From Strobilurus pachycystidiatus (lineage: Eukaryota > Basidiomycota > Agaricomycetes > Agaricales > Physalacriaceae), in NCBI GenBank assembly GCA_019915135.1, contig JAHLMK010000016.1, forward strand, positions 248,001 to 312,000: a DNA stretch of 64,000 bases, read 5' to 3'. Numbering within the stretch: the first letter of the stretch is position 1; each line of letters opens with the position of its first letter. The position numbers and the translations under genes were made by a program. The notes under the pieces are model-generated. The model was not told the origin of the DNA and searched no databases. It saw only the letters and a list, made by a program, of their open reading frames with translations. Of the stretch, positions 1 to 9,985 are shown one piece after another.

Positions 1-20
1 GCAATTGACGATTCTCCAAG

Positions 21-376
21 GCCATCGATCCTATAGTCGCTCTCGGACAGCAAGAAGCTCTTAACCCTGCTATCATCGTTAACCGCATCTGCGATCAGCT
101 CAGTACGTCCGCTCCTTCTTCTTCCGATCTTGCGTTGAACTCTCTTTCTTTCTAGCGAACGTGTGTGCGGCCAACGCTGCAGCTAAGAGCGCCTGCCTCG
201 CCGCCAAGGCCAACGTCGACTCCACTCAGCGGAACGTCCAGACGGCCATCGACTTCAACACTGCTCTGGGCTTTGCCGACGCGTTCAGCGCGGCAGATAG
301 CGTCGCCGGCACTGCGGCCAACAGGCGCCGCGCGATTGAGGGCGTGAAGAGGCGCTCTGTCCGTGCCCTCTACTAA
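21..376 (+). CDS. 3' end of a small Ala-rich protein gene (truncated by window edge)
   Basis: Two exons are visible, 21-102 and 156-376, joined across a 53-bp intron (GTACGT donor, TCTAG acceptor, phase 1). A further intron seems to end at 20, because a TTGAC branch-like site and CCAAG precede the open frame, so the 5' part lies outside the window. The 100 visible residues hold three Cys (in RICDQ, NVCAAN and KSACLAAK), many Ala and Asn, and a basic end (GVKRRSVRALY). This composition suits a small secreted or cell-surface protein, but the N-terminus that would carry a signal peptide is missing. Family not recognised. The stop is TAA 374-376. Confidence 0.6.
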
Positions 377-1123
377 AGCCATATTTGATTGTTTGTTTTC
401 CTGTGAATGCGATACCCAATGAGAAATGATTTGACAGAGTGAATCGCGTGTGTTAAGTCCGTCTTCATAGCGTCGGATTTATACGCCATGTCCCAGTAAT
501 TGAGTCTTTTCTTCCCCGAACGATGACGTCGATTTCTTGAAAGTTGAATCTGTACATCTCGATTACACGATGCGATACAAGAGGCCGGCAATCTCAAGTG
601 TTACATAGACGCCTCTTGAGTGATCTGTTTGATTGAGATTCATTGAGTGACATTGACAGTCTGTCTTACTCCGCCGCGCACTTGCATGAATGGACTGTGG
701 CGCAGCAGTCAGGCAGCCTTCAGCGACTTGATTTAGCCATAGACTTAGCACATGAGCCTCTCGCCGAGGAGATCATACATACATGTTTGTCCTGATGTCA
801 TCTTTATGCGCAAGAGAACCTGTGGACAAGTACTTTGCCACAGAGCTGGCTGCCGAACGAATCTCCAGTCTATTCTTGCGGAATAGGGGTCTCTACAATC
901 TACAGAGCGATATTAGTCCGTTCGAGAGTGACATGTCCAGGATGTCCGCGTATCGATGAAGGTTGCCCTCCAATGGCATTCAACCCTCATCGAGCACCTT
1001 TCCCATTTTGGCGGTCTTTGTGCGGACATGGTCACGTGATTATTGAGTTCATTCCGCGACCGAGCGTATGCCACGTTGCGAACGCGTTCTCGACCACTAT
1101 CACCATCACTTGAGCGCTCAAAT
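377..1123. other. Intergenic region, nothing recognised
   Basis: About 750 bp between the Ala-rich protein gene and the next coding region. No tRNA, long repeat or convincing ORF was found. A possible start region with CACGTGA lies near 1033. Confidence 0.4.
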
Positions 1124-2352
1124 ATGCTGGGCCAGCTACTTGACTCACTACTTCTTGCGTTCTTCTATCCGTCCACTGGCAAAGGTGTTCCCAGAATGCA
1201 TCCGCCAGACCCCAAACTGCGCAACGTTATGTGCCCTACGAGCCTTCGGTGCACCACGAAGGTCTGGCCGGACAATCTCGTGGAAGTACTGGGGAACATA
1301 GACGCTCACCGGGATGCCGACATTCAGGCTGTCCGCGTTCTGGAGGTCCGCCACGTCCGCAAGGACATTCATGAGTACATTACAGTTCTTCTGGAGTGTG
1401 AAGGGTATACGCGATGGTATACCCTCGACCGGCAGGTTCCCCAACAGCCCATAGGCGCCCAGGGCTTCTTTCCATCGATGAGGTGAGCATTCGCGTCGCT
1501 ATAGTGTCTGGAATCCTCTATATCGATCTCACACGGATATTAGGCACTTGCAAGACAAGTGCAAGGGAACCCTCTGCGCGGCCGACATGATCAACGACTT
1601 TGACAACGTCGACTCAGCACACTCTTACGCCTTGAACGGTATCATGGAATCCTTTGTTCTCCCAGGTGCCGACGCCGGCACCGGTATCAACGTCCTGGAG
1701 CTGGCCATACTGGCAAGGCTTGTCTCCGAGGTCTGCACACAGCGCTATAGCCTGCTCAAGGCCATGTGCTGGCTCTGGTCGCGTGGTCTCTTTGTTTGTC
1801 TCCATAGCCTATCGGAGAGAAAGGGTCTCTCCGTCCCCCTTGACCGGGGTCCCTCGATTGGCATCGCGGGCAGGCTGGTCGAGGGGGCGCCTCGTCATGT
1901 TGATGTCAATGCCAACATCGTTACATCCGCCCAGGAAATCATGGACAGCCTCCAGGCCGTGATCAAGGTTCCCGATGAGTTCGTCTAGGAGGCAAATCAA
2001 CAGGACGCCACAGAACCTGATCCGAGCACGCTCTTCACCAAGGACCACCTCGTGAACACTATCATGGGGCGCTTTGGCAAGGAGTACGACCAGGCGCTTG
2101 AAAGTCTCATCAAGAATGCCAGTTCTATTCGTGTAAGTGCCAGGTCAATTATGTGACAGTATGCTGATGGGATACATCTAGAAACAGGCACGTATCACAG
2201 CGCAGGCCGAACAGCTTCCTGAGCAGGCTGAGCAACTTACTGAGCGGACTGAGCGGGCTGAGCAGCTTGCTGAGCGGGAGCAGGCCCATTCCGCGCAGTT
2301 ACAAGCTCGTTACGACAAATTGGAAGAAGAGCTGCAACGGCTGCGCACTTGA
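1124..2352 (+). pseudogene. Orphan coiled-coil-ended protein gene interrupted by one in-frame TAG
   Basis: Exons 1124-1482, 1544-2132 and 2182-2352 fit together with good splice signals: intron 1 is 61 bp, GTGAGC to ATTAG, phase 2; intron 2 is 49 bp, GTAAGT to TCTAG, phase 0. The frame is open for 267 codons, meets TAG at 1986-1988, and then stays open for 48 more codons, through intron 2 and 56 more codons to TGA 2350-2352. The last exon is a Glu/Gln-rich coiled coil made of EQL-ER units. No intron of normal size can remove the TAG; the nearest GT...AG pairs give 21-36 bp. It is either a recent nonsense mutation or a protein ending at 1985 with a coding-like 3' UTR. Starts at 1124 and 1196 (both ATG, same frame) are possible. 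Family not recognised. Confidence 0.6.
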
Positions 2353-3313
2353 GGTGAGGATATGATACAGCAACGAGGCTTGTTTTGATTGTAGTTGTGT
2401 AGCTACTGTTCTCTGTCGATTGGGTATGATACAGAAGAGATGGTTCACACTGTATGATGAGCAATTTAGGCAAATTCATATAACATTCATGCTTAAGTCC
2501 TGTGACAGTCAAGTTGCGCGCACAAAAAGGGCTCCGAGCATCGAGCGGGCAATGTCAAGAGGTCAAAAGGACTCTGCCTGACGTCAGAGCATCGCCGGAT
2601 CCGTGCCCGAGGCCGTGAATCCTGGCCAGTCAGTGACTAAAATGGCTCTCGCTATAGAAATGAGGGCACTCCGCGTCCAAACGGCAATGCACAAGGGACT
2701 GACATATGTCAGTCTCTCAGGTTGCATTGCTATCTTCAGGGTATAGTCGTGGGTCCTGGAGCGGAGAACATGAATTTGCCACAGAAATTGAGCTAGGAGG
2801 CGGGCATCTTTCTCCAGATAAGTTTGACGGGTACTGGATAAGATTGCGCAGGTAGCACAATCAGAAGTTGAAGTGCAGTTGCCATTTTCCATCAAGCAGC
2901 AGGTGGCGGCGTAAATCCGTGGTTTGAGATCAAGTTCGGTAGAGGCACGTGCCACAAGATGCGCTTGTAAAGTAACAGATTAGACAACAAAGTGGCGAGT
3001 CAAGAACAGACCTCCTGACCGCGCTACAAAAGAGGGCGGACCCGTTCGTGCATTGCGAGTCACTTGTTAAACGATCCCCGTTGATTCCAGAGCGTCACTC
3101 TGGGTGACCGGATTAGCATAGGTCTTCGTGATCTCCCACGGATCAGCGCGAGCTCTACAGCCCCGTCTCCGTTTCTGACTCCGGCTTGGATTACTTAATT
3201 AGCGCCTCACAATATAAAAGGTTGACTCTGATAGGAATGTTTTCATAACCCACCTCCATCTACCCCGCCACATTTTTTACTCATCCGCCCCGCCCCTCAA
3301 ATTCTGTCTCAAG
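2353..3313. other. Intergenic region containing promoter block copy 1
   Basis: The first 540 bp hold no supported gene; a minus ORF at 2584-2955 has no partner exons. The rest is the promoter block described separately. Confidence 0.4.
2895..3230 (+). promoter_or_regulatory. Promoter block, copy 1 of 3, with TATA box
   Basis: It shares with 4700-5090 the stretches CACGTGCCACAAGA, CTGACCGCG and TTTCTGACTCC, and an ACTT.ATTAG.GCCTCACAA run ending in TATAAAAG at 3213-3220. The ATG of the decayed gene follows 101 bp after the TATA box. Confidence 0.6.
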
Positions 3314-3995
3314 ATGTCTCAACAGATTATGCTGCTTCGGCAGAACGCTGAAGAAAGCTGAAGAAAGGGCAAGAAGAATGGCGGAAGAACTATTTTTCGA
3401 TGAAGTGCGCCATGATGTTGCTTAACTTTCCGCCGTGCTAGAAGGCAGCATGGAGCTTAAGGACTGTGATAACATGTCCAAGAAGGACGTAAAGGAGTTG
3501 TGCGTAGTAATCATATCAATTGCGCATCAAATGCTGACTGGCCATTCTCTGTAGATGGGACTTCTTTGAGAACACTTTTTCGGACAATCCCATGTTCCAC
3601 CTTGAGCCGTCATCACATGCTACAGTGCTCAAGTTGTTGTTGTATAACAGACAAGATCAATGGAGTCAAGAGAGCGGACGTCGCTCAGCTATTCAATGAG
3701 GCGCTTCGCTTGTATGACGGTTACAAGCGCAAACCCTCAGGTGAGAGACTAATCACTGTCTTCTTGTTGTGGCGCATCTGACTCGGATGTTGTGTGGACA
3801 GGTAGTCCTCTGCCCTTCAGGCAGGCGCTGGGACTCTGCTTTGCCATTGGTACCGTGATGGTTCAGCACATCTGGGCTGTGTGTCTTTCCGTGCAACCTG
3901 GTGGTGGAAAGGTTGGTGACAAAAGGAATTTGAATGCGTGGACAAAGACGGAGCAGCTGAGGATGCATCTAGTGATACTGGCCAATTTACAGTAA
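3314..3995 (+). pseudogene. Decayed orphan gene with frameshifts and a stop
   Basis: The ATG at 3314 follows promoter copy 1. Exons about 3314-3499, 3555-3740 and 3802-3995 are bounded by normal 55- and 61-bp introns (GTGCGT...TGTAG; GTGAGA...GACAG). Three lesions break the frame: a tandem duplication of GCTGAAGAAA (3347-3356 and 3357-3366), which shifts the frame early; TAA at 3423-3425; and a frame change near 3640 between the LKLLLYN part and the KINGVKRADVAQLF part. Outside these the frames look coding, with acidic and Lys-rich stretches and an end of LRMHLVILANLQ before TAA 3993-3995. Family not recognised. Intact splice sites with several lesions suggest fairly recent decay. Confidence 0.6.
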
Positions 3996-4198
3996 CTATG
4001 CATAGAATCCTGTACGCAGTACCGCGTGGCGTGCTGACAAAAGCTCCGTCCCATTATCCATCTTTAAGCAATAGACTTGTTTCTCCATGTAGTATGGACA
4101 CGAGCGAGAGACACGTCTGTGAAGAGGTTCGCGTTCCGTTGTCTCCACTGTACCCTAGAGATCTTCACGAGTCATTAGAAGTAGAGGATATTCTTGAT

Positions 4199-4525
4199 CC
4201 GAACCTTGACTTTGATCCGAAGTTCAAATCATTAACATGTCAATGATCCGAACCTAAGGATCATTATAAGGATCAAGGTTCATTCACTGAAGGTAAAAAT
4301 CATTGAAGGATCATTCTTGAATCATTAACTTTATGCAAATACAAGTACAGAAAAGCTTCCACAGTACTTAAACAGCTTTCAATGGTACAGATTGATGATT
4401 ATGCATGCATATTCTATCAGACATCAGACATCTATCACCCAAACATAGAAGGATCATTCAATGATCCTTGATTCGAACTGCTCAATGATCCGAACTTAAG
4501 GATCATTGAAAGGATCAAGGTTCGG
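4199..4525. repeat. MITE-like element built of GGATCA units
   Basis: An 11-bp inverted repeat, CCGAACCTTGA at 4199-4209 and its reverse complement at 4515-4525, bounds 327 AT-rich bp. Both ends contain several copies of GATCCGAAC and AAGGATCATT in both orientations. No coding capacity. No clear target-site duplication was found, so the limits are uncertain. Confidence 0.45.
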
Positions 4526-4699
4526 CACAACCCGATGTCTGAGCGCAAATCCCGGCTCGCATGCTGGCGTGTCCATGCTGAGGCGAGCCAGTTTGACTGT
4601 CGTGTATAGCGACGTAGGTTCAACGTAAGCCAGATAGGATCCGACGCGTAGCTCTATGAGGAGTTGAAGTTATCATCCTCTTTCTCTGTCTGTACAAGC

Positions 4700-5090
4700 A
4701 GCAGGTCACAGCGTATTGCATTGGTCTGAGATTAAGATTGGTGGAAGCACGTGCCACAAGACGCGCTTGTACGTGTTTATTAACAGTATTTGCCACCGCG
4801 GCCTACTTTGCAATTACTAGCGGTCTTTGAGAGAACGGGTAGCGCTTATGGTTGCTCAGAATATGGGCTAATGGGAAGGACGTCCAGCTTGCTGACCGCG
4901 TCACAAAAGACGGGGACATGTGCAGCCCTCGGAATTTGCCCTGATCATTCCAGGGAGGCCGTTATTGACCTGATCAGCATGGAGGCTGTCCATCCATTGC
5001 AGATCAGTGCATGTTCAACAGCTTTATCCCCATTTCTGACTCCAATTTGGGTTACTTGATTAGAGCCTCACAATATAAAAGGTCAACCAT
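4700..5090 (+). promoter_or_regulatory. Promoter block, copy 2 of 3, with orphaned TATA box
   Basis: Diverged copy of 2895-3230, with TATAAAAG at 5074-5081. No open frame related to either neighbouring gene follows, so the gene was lost or the promoter alone was duplicated. Confidence 0.55.
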
Positions 5091-5799
5091 TGCAGCATGT
5101 CTTGGCCACACAATGCGATACACCACCTGAGCTGTATATAGGGGCGGGACAGATAGATGCCAGATCATGACACAATTGTACTTGTATTTATTTGTCAACA
5201 GCGTTTGCTTCCGTTCATTCTGAACTTGCTGATAATTGTCTTGTGTATTGCCCTAGAGCTTAAGCCAACGGGAACAATGATCTGCTGGCCGGAACATCTC
5301 TTGGGCCAGTAGAACCTGTTCTCCTGATGATTCCTGTCAGGCCATTATTGACCGGATCAGCACAAAGCATGTATGTTCCTTGCAGACCAACACACACTGG
5401 CTCTATTTTTGGGCCTGGAATGGATTGCCTACTGTACTTTATCAAACAACCACTTTTTGTCCTCATTACTGCCACCTAAGTTGAAATGGCTCCCTCCTGG
5501 CCTTATCAAATTGATGCTGTCCATTCCACAATGTTGCACAATCCCACTGACAGTGATAAGTAAGTGCTCAGGCATTGGCACTTATTTCAGTCAACAAGTC
5601 TGGTGTTTTAAATTTAAACTGGTGTAATGCAAGATGAATCATCTTCACTGTAATTGTTGTTCATTCTCAGGCACATTGTCTAATTTGACAGCTCATTCTA
5701 AGCTTTGACTTAATGAAAAACTGACTTGTGATGCGTAAGTTTAACTCAGATCTTCATTTCACAGGTGTATGTAACATGTTATATATAGCGACCGTCCAT

Positions 5800-5910
5800 T
5801 CTTAACGGATCAGCATACAGTACTATATAGCAGCTGTGCATTCTTAGCGGATCAGCATTTCTGATACTAGAATGTATTACTTGATCAGAACCTTGCTATA
5901 TAAAAGACAA
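5800..5910 (+). promoter_or_regulatory. Promoter block, copy 3 of 3, with TATA box
   Basis: Contains two GCATTCTTAGCGGATCAGCAT-like units (about 5795 and 5836), then TTTCTGATAC, ATTACTTGATCAGA and TATAAAAG at 5899-5906. The ATG lies 74 bp downstream at 5973. Related to the blocks at 2895 and 4700. Confidence 0.55.
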
Positions 5911-6106
5911 CAGTCAGCAAGCAATATCATCATCCCACAACCACATTTTCCACCACAAACAACTTGCGCAAGATGAACTCTTCAACAACAGATGTTTGGC
6001 ATGCAGAAGCAGCACGGAATGTTGACAATAATGACCGAACACTATCTGGTGATATTGATATGCTTCAGAATGTGCTGGGGGACAAGCCACTTGGAATCCA
6101 TGATGT

Positions 6107-6715
6107 TGGGGAGGCCCATCTCTCTCCAATGCCGTGGCGGATGACTAAGTGCATAGCCACATGATTGCATGACCAGTAGTCTACAACACAAATTTCCAGT
6201 ATCAGTTATGCTTTAAACCCAGATAAAATGAGGTCAACCACCATATGGAGCATTTGTGAGAGTTTCACACTAGTTTATCGCCCATGAGAGTCCGTAAACC
6301 CGCCAGAACAGCTCAGAGACACGGTGGGTCACGCAAGTCACATAACGATCGCGTACTGATCGCGCCTATCTATCGCGTTTACGGATTGTGCATTATTTAC
6401 CGTTACACACCCTCAATGGTTCTGAAATTTTGCCCACATGCTTTTGAAGTGTAAATGAAACTTTTGTTACCACTTGACCCTTCTAACTCGGTGTGGAAGT
6501 GCTGAAACTTTCTTGTATCTCAAAGATGCTGACCGATGTGGGGTTTCTTTTGGTAACAAGTTTGCTATTATGACGAGAAAGTAGAATTTTTTAAATTCTC
6601 AAAGAGCTCAGGTCGATGTGACGGTAAATAATAAGGCGAACACTTTTTGATGGCAATTTAGTGAGAACAAACATATACAAACATCACCACGGTTAGAGAC
6701 AGATGGGCCTCCCCA
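6107..6715. mobile_element. 609-bp non-autonomous DNA transposon (MITE) with TIR and TSD
   Basis: Perfect 15-bp terminal inverted repeats, TGGGGAGGCCCATCT at 6107-6121 and its reverse complement at 6701-6715, are flanked by the direct repeat ATGATGT at 6100-6106 and 6716-6722. Similarity of the ends continues imperfectly for about 20 bp further. There is no transposase ORF. A second inverted pair inside (6392-6406 and 6618-6632, 15 bp, one mismatch) suggests a nested or composite element. Superfamily not assigned: a 7-bp duplication is unusual, though 8 bp (hAT) is close. Confidence 0.8.
6392..6632. repeat. Internal inverted-repeat pair inside the 609-bp element
   Basis: ATTATTTACCGTTAC at 6392-6406 pairs with GTGACGGTAAATAAT at 6618-6632, with one mismatch. 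It encloses 211 bp without an ORF. No flanking duplication seen. Confidence 0.5.
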
Positions 6716-7198
6716 ATGATGTCTCCAAACCAATACCAACAGAAATGTAGGTGTATATCTTTTACTAGTTCCTCAAAAGCTTTAACAGCCTTTTGCTTTC
6801 AGATCTGATTTCTACATTTCTTTTGATCGCCACCTTGCATACTTCAAAGAGCATCCCGGATATTATCGTGGTCCCAAATGTTTTCCATCATCAGAACCTT
6901 CCGAGCATATAATTGCGAGATTCCTTGCACTTGATCATGGTGACCGTCTGCTTGTGATCAGGATTCTGAGAATTGGGAAAAGATACTCCTATATATTCTA
7001 TGAAGAGAAGGATACTGCTCAATTACATTACTTGATGGGCAAGAGTAAAGGCAAGCAAACAGCTCTTAGTGTTCAGTGTTCAGTGTCTCAGTAGATTCCT
7101 CAGATACCGAGGCAAAAATTCAATCTTTCTGCTTTGCCTCTCAAATGGCTCTGAGCATCTGTAAACAGATCCTTTCAGCTCATGGTGTTCTTCAATAG

Positions 7199-9353
7199 AG
7201 TGAAGACAAAAATTTCGAATCTCCATCTTCACGCCCACAGATCCTGTTCAATAAATAATTACATTTGCCCTGTGCAAGCTGCTGGGAAGCTAAGGAGTGT
7301 TCTATTTATGATTGAGATTTGAAATCTCATTGCTTACTATACGTACTTTATCATTCCACTGACTTTAGTCCGTATCATGAACTGGTTTCAGTATTGGCTG
7401 TTGAGCTTTTCATATTGAGGGTTCCCACAACTAGCAACAAACAGCTATGTGAATTGTGTCAGCAGGAAAGCCACTGAGCAGGGAAACCCAGGACTCTTCC
7501 CCTGGGCCCTGGCTAGTGGTACAAAAGAAAGCCATGAGATGCTCTGCTACCAATCTCACCAGCCCGCCCGCCACCACTCATTATAAGACACATAATCCGT
7601 CATGTACCCATATGCATTAGCTCAAATCTCAAGCAGACAAAAAAAAATTCTGTTCAATGAAGATATGGTAGGTAGGTAGGTAGATGACGGTACAAGGTCC
7701 CATTGAGGAACGGCCGCTTGTGAAAGCCCTTCGATCGGGCGAGCTCGAGGCTTCCACCTCAACAACTGAGTTAGCCGGAGGATATCTCCACTTTTAAGAA
7801 GGTCCGCCAGCCTCTCTCGCTGCCAAGTCAAGGGCGCGGGGCCCCGAAACCGACCTATAGTTGGTCGCCCATGTACGTAGTCTACTGGGTTGTTGGAAAG
7901 TGGATAGATTGTTGTTCGGGTCAAACGTGAAGGTCATTGATAATGCTCGTATGCTTTTTGATGTGTGTAGTGTTGATTAACACCACAGGCAGAACTCAAG
8001 TCCTACCCATTCTGCAGTGCACACTGGTCAGCGCATCCGCTCAGGCAACAACGGGCAGGTGCGCTCCATGCTGATACTCTTCTTGCTGCGGCACTGAACG
8101 ACCGGAATTGGCCCGCCAACTGACGTCATCAATCCCGATAACTGTACAGTTCCAAGCCAACGAAAAAATCTCAGGACCGGGGTATTTTCAGACGGGCGGA
8201 GGTCGAAGCATGTCTCGCAACTTAGTTCCAGATAAAATTTATGAAAATTCAGACATGAAACCACAAGAGTAGATACCGCGGAGGCCAAATGAGGCGTCGA
8301 CAAAGACGTGCAGAGTCCATCCACCGAAGCCAGTCTCTATGAAAAAGTGTGTTGGCAGTTGCAAAGGGGGTGAGCTGGCGCTTGGTCTGCGCAGAGGCGC
8401 TTTGCCGGCGGGGGATCACAGCAGCGGAGGTTCATGGAGGGCAGAACGGGCGGATTAAGAGCATTTAGGATTTGCGGAGGCGTAACGAGAGTGGACTGGA
8501 GTTCACAAAGAAGGACCCTGCGCAGAGGCGCTAAGTTGGGCTGGAGGTCGTGGAGGCAGACCTTGCGCAAAGGCGCTGTGTCCAAATTGGAAAACAAGTT
8601 GTCGAGACCGCGCGTCCGGCGGCGGGAAAAGTCCCAGTAGAAGTCGGTACTGTGTGATGACGGGGAGGCGGAGCAATGTCCGTAGCGGTTGTATCCGAGG
8701 GAGCAGTCCGGGAGAGCTGTGGAGGCAAAGGCGGGGAATGAGACGGGAGGCCGGACGGTCACGGTGTCGCTGAGTCGTACACAGAGCGTGGTGCCCAACA
8801 GGACGGGGTTCGGAAAGAGCAACCCTTTTTCTTTCATTCGCGAAGGCGTTACAAAGATCGCAGAGGCGGAGGGTGCGTAGTTTGAGGCGGCGCGGAGGCG
8901 CAAGTGTGCTGTGTATGAGATGTCTCCATAGTCGGGGAGAGATGCGGGGTGGTGGTGATAGTGGTGTTGAACAAAGAACCTATCTATCTCCAAAGAACGG
9001 TAGCACGGATTTGGCATATTTACCAATGTCACGTAGTGGCTGGATCTGCATGAGCCCTGACTTAATGAGCTCGTTCTTCATTACGTACCTGGCCTCGTGC
9101 AGTATGCAAAGTTTGGAATCAAAGCCAAACCATAAGTATGCTTACCGTTATGTCGGGGAAAGGAAGTGTGGCAGACATATCTCATTGGATAGTGGGCATT
9201 TGGGGGAAGGTCTCACTCGCCAGACCGGCACATGCTCGGGAATGTCATTGTTGTGGATGTATGTGCCCAGCATCTCATCCACTTTTATAGTTGTAGGACT
9301 GCGGCGGGAACGATTGGTTGTTTTGACGCGGACGTGCACACCCGAGATGTGAT
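7199..9353. other. Gene-poor 2.1 kb with weak minus-strand ORFs
   Basis: Minus-strand open frames at 7622-7924, 8028-8324 and 8337-9017 follow one another but no convincing splice links join them. A GTAG microsatellite lies near 7668-7685. The 7740-8330 part could be old retroelement sequence, but no RT or RNase H motif could be confirmed. Confidence 0.35.
8337..9017 (-). CDS. Hypothetical ORF, weak support
   Basis: An open frame of 226 codons with an ATG at 9017 (start MPNPCYRSLE), rich in His, Pro, Leu and Arg. It holds a degenerate internal repeat: APLRKVCLHDLQPNL is followed by APLRRVLLCELQSTL. No intron, no known domain, no homologue in the window. It may be a chance ORF in GC-rich DNA; the internal repeat is the only positive sign. 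Confidence 0.22.
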   Translation of the reverse strand: MPNPCYRSLEIDRFFVQHHYHHHPASLPDYGDISYTAHLRLRAASNYAPSASAIFVTPSRMKEKGLLFPNPVLLGTTLCVRLSDTVTVRPPVSFPAFASTALPDCSLGYNRYGHCSASPSSHSTDFYWDFSRRRTRGLDNLFSNLDTAPLRKVCLHDLQPNLAPLRRVLLCELQSTLVTPPQILNALNPPVLPSMNLRCCDPPPAKRLCADQAPAHPLCNCQHTFS

Positions 9354-9446
9354 GCCGGCGTGGCGCAATGGTAGCGCGTCGCTTTCCTATATGGTTGCGG
9401 CATACTTGTGAGGCGGAAGTTGTGGGTTCGACCCCCATCGTCGGTA
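9354..9446 (+). tRNA. tRNA-Arg(CCT) with a 21-nt intron
   Basis: Cloverleaf from the sequence: acceptor stem GCCGGCG with CGTCGGT (one internal G-U, and G1-U72 at the end), D stem GCGC with GCGC, anticodon stem TCGCT with GGCGG, T stem GTGGG with CCCAT around TTCGACC. The anticodon CCT is at 9386-9388. The intron 9390-9410 sits one base 3' of the anticodon, the standard place. A discriminator A follows at 9446 and a T9 terminator at 9471-9479. Confidence 0.75.
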
Positions 9447-9470
9447 TTGGATGCGGATTGCCCGTTTGCC

Positions 9471-9479
9471 TTTTTTTTT
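9471..9479 (+). terminator. RNA polymerase III terminator of tRNA-Arg
   Basis: Run of nine T residues 25 bp after the mature 3' end of the tRNA. Confidence 0.6.
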
Positions 9480-9830
9480 CTTCGTTGGCTCGGGAGTCAC
9501 AGCAGGCCTGTTGGAGCAGGAGAGTGGATGGATGGATGGATGGACGAGTATCGGGGAAGTGGTAAGCGCCCAGGCACGGCTTAAAATTAGGGATCCGAGG
9601 TGCGTGCTTCCATGCGTTTCTCTGGTTCACTGCGAGCGACAAGCACGGGACGGGAACAAGGACGATGTGCACGGACTGGGATGATGCACACGGACGGCAC
9701 GGCGCTGGCAAGGGTCTCCGAGTCCCTGCTACCCCGCAATCGAGGGTCCACCCTACGCACCCCATCACGTCAGGCAGGGACACGGAGTGTTCGAGTCCAC
9801 GTCCGGGCGGAGCATGGATCATGGTGCGTG

Positions 9831-9837
9831 TATAAAG
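9831..9837 (+). promoter_or_regulatory. TATA box of the ornithine aminotransferase gene
   Basis: TATAAAG, 149 bp before the ATG at 9986; the 5' UTR would be about 120 nt. Confidence 0.5.
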
Positions 9838-9985
9838 AGGAGGCGTTTTGAGGCGTGCGATGGATTGGAGCGAGGTACGCAGGGTTAGCTCAGCACCGCC
9901 ATCATCTCCATTTCCGTCATCGCATCCAAGACATAAAGACGACGACTACGAACACAACACACGCACACTAGCAACGAGAATTAGG

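Larger units (their letters stand above)
3996..5972. other. Gene-free 2 kb: short transposon-like repeat plus promoter copies 2 and 3
   Basis: AT-rich DNA. It contains the GGATCA-rich inverted-repeat element 4199-4525, promoter block copy 2 with no surviving gene behind it, a partial echo near 5330-5370 (GCCATTATTGACCGGATCAGC, compare 4950-4978), and promoter copy 3. Confidence 0.5.
5973..7198 (+). pseudogene. Orphan 168-codon gene split by a transposon insertion
   Basis: With 6107-6722 (element plus one target copy) left out, the gene reads without a break: exon 1 is 5973-6106 joined to 6723-6746, exon 2 is 6803-7044, exon 3 is 7092-7198. Introns are 56 bp (GTAGGT...TTCAG, phase 2) and 47 bp (GTAAAG...CTCAG, phase 1). 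The stop is TAG 7196-7198. Frame continuity across the element and both introns over 168 codons is unlikely by chance. The protein is small, with an aromatic-rich centre (FDRHLAYFKEHPGYYRG) and RLLVIRILRIGKRYSY. No family recognised. As it stands, translation would read into the element and stop at 6162-6164. Confidence 0.7.
9447..9985. other. Upstream region of ornithine aminotransferase
   Basis: Holds the tRNA terminator, a GGAT microsatellite at about 9525-9545 and the TATA box TATAAAG at 9831-9837. No gene seen. Confidence 0.5.

Noticed and set aside
1986..1988. Removing the TAG by an intron
   Set aside because: All GT...AG pairs around it give introns of 21-36 bp, shorter than any other intron in the window.
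8028..8324. Possible RNase H or reverse transcriptase remnant
   Set aside because: One minus frame shows FVDASFGLRG-like residues, but stops interrupt it and no second catalytic motif could be confirmed.
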